NCBI RefSeq assembly: GCF_030450125.1
Contig: NZ_CP123923.1
Span: 7,349,001 to 7,413,000 of the forward strand
Direction of reading: 5' to 3'
Origin: Streptomyces sp. WP-1
GTDB taxonomy: Bacteria; Actinomycetota; Actinomycetes; Streptomycetales; Streptomycetaceae
Length of the DNA stretch: 64,000 nucleotides
Shown: one piece after another, positions 63,301 to 64,000 of the stretch
Numbering within the stretch: the stretch's first letter is position 1
Layout of the letters: each line of letters starts with the position of its first letter
Position numbers and translations under genes: made by a program
The notes under the pieces: generated by a model
Told to the model about the DNA's origin: nothing
What the model saw: the letters and a program-made list of their open reading frames with translations, nothing else
Database searches by the model: none

Positions 63301-64000
63301 CCGGCACGGGAGCACCCCGCGGGCGCCCGGCGCGCCTGGCCGGTGCGGCGGTCACCGGTCTGCGCCGCGCGACCACCATCGCGCTGCTGCTCGCGCTCGT
63401 CCCCGTCACAGCCGGGCTCCTCGTCGCCGCCGGAGTGCTCTGCGCCCTGCTCGCGCCCGTCACCCGCGAGCCGTGGCGACCCGTGCGGATCACCGGCTTC
63501 GCCCTGCTGTACCTGCTGGCGGAGCTGGGCGGGCTGGTCGCCGCCACCGTGCTGTGGGCCCGGCGGCTGCCCGACCGGCGGCACCGCGAGCAGCGCCGCG
63601 TCGCGGACGCGTTCGCCGTGCTGGAACGGCTGCTACGGCTGTTGCGGCGGGCCGCCGATTCGGTCTTCCGGCTCCGGCTGGAGGTGACGCCCGCGCCGGG
63701 AGCCCCGTCCCGGGACCCGGCGGTGCCGCTGCTGGTCTTCGTACGGCACGCCGGCGTCGGCGACTCCTTCCTGCTGATGCAGACGCTGCTCGGCCAGGCC
63801 GGACTGCGCCCCCACATCGTCCTGAAGCGGACCCTGCGCGCCGACCCCGCTCTCGATGTCCTGATCGGGCAGGTACCCCACTGCTTCCTCCCGTCCCTCG
63901 ACGGCCGCGACGAGGAGGCGATCGGGGAGCTGGCGGCCGGTCTGGGCCCGGGTGACGCGCTCGTCGTCTTCCCGGAGGGCGGCAACTTCACGCCGCGCCG
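63297..64000 (+). CDS. Acyltransferase-like (PlsC-type) membrane protein, 3' end outside window
   Basis: At least 234 residues visible. GTG start overlaps the patatin stop (GTGA). Two hydrophobic helices (~25-50 and ~66-88) precede a region with RHAGVGDSF (an H-x4-D acyltransferase box) and VFPEGGNFTP, the second (glycerol phosphate-binding) motif. Likely a lysophospholipid or glycerol acyltransferase partner of the lipase; truncated at the window edge. Confidence 0.75.
   Translation, partial: MTGTGAPRGRPARLAGAAVTGLRRATTIALLLALVPVTAGLLVAAGVLCALLAPVTREPWRPVRITGFALLYLLAELGGLVAATVLWARRLPDRRHREQRRVADAFAVLERLLRLLRRAADSVFRLRLEVTPAPGAPSRDPAVPLLVFVRHAGVGDSFLLMQTLLGQAGLRPHIVLKRTLRADPALDVLIGQVPHCFLPSLDGRDEEAIGELAAGLGPGDALVVFPEGGNFTPR

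Overview
The window is Streptomyces-type chromosomal DNA. It has very high G+C, a strong G/C preference at third codon positions, many GTG and some TTG starts, ATGA/GTGA stop-start overlaps, two rare TTA codons, and families typical of the genus (PucR regulators, a family 2B encapsulin, 2-methylisoborneol genes). I saw no insertion sequence, integrase, CRISPR array or rRNA gene. The first gene (minus strand) runs off the left edge and the last gene (plus strand) runs off the right edge.

Layout. 0-5.6 kb: transporters and a CebR-like LacI repressor behind tandem operators; a third copy of the operator sits upstream of a collapsed GH5 endoglucanase of which mainly the CBM3 end survives. 5.7-10.1 kb: a minus-strand sulfide/persulfide detoxification block (sulfide:quinone reductase, MBL-rhodanese protein, small ORF, TauE exporter, rhodanese-DUF2892) with four CsoR/CstR-like palindromes. 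10.2-15.3 kb: a BASS-type transporter, a small secreted M15-like protein and hypothetical proteins. 15.3-19.9 kb: a PucR regulator divergent from a Baeyer-Villiger monooxygenase / hydrolase / SDR operon. 20-26.4 kb: small enzymes, a secreted beta-helix protein, a degenerate class II tRNA-like element, a duplicated-motif lipoprotein, a nucleotide-sugar dehydrogenase and a calerythrin-like EF-hand protein.

26.6-43.7 kb is the most distinctive region: two divergent operons of 6 and 8 genes that look like a non-modular (no PKS, NRPS or carrier protein) biosynthetic locus. The minus operon has two Gfo/Idh/MocA dehydrogenases, an Ldh-family dehydrogenase, a sugar-isomerase-like TIM barrel, an M20 amidohydrolase and a small unknown. 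The plus operon has two DegT/StrS aminotransferases, a UbiA prenyltransferase, a flavoprotein, two adenylate-forming ligases, a methyltransferase and a double-domain CaiB-type CoA-transferase. The gene set suggests oxidation and transamination of a cyclitol or sugar joined to a CoA-activated, possibly prenylated, acyl part; the product cannot be read from sequence.

43.8-47.5 kb: a decayed methyltransferase, an L,D-transpeptidase lipoprotein, a DoxX-like protein, a lipoprotein and a DinB remnant. 47.5-51.2 kb: a family 2B encapsulin shell with 2-methylisoborneol synthase and geranyl diphosphate C-methyltransferase. 51.3-58.6 kb: two two-component systems flanking two secreted glycosidases (GH101/GH129-like and GH114-like). 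58.8-64 kb: a winged-helix regulator, a peptidoglycan-binding protein, an alpha/beta hydrolase, a DinB protein, an Rv0909-like antitoxin, a patatin lipase and a partial acyltransferase-like membrane protein. Short GC-rich tandem repeats recur at gene edges and linkers.
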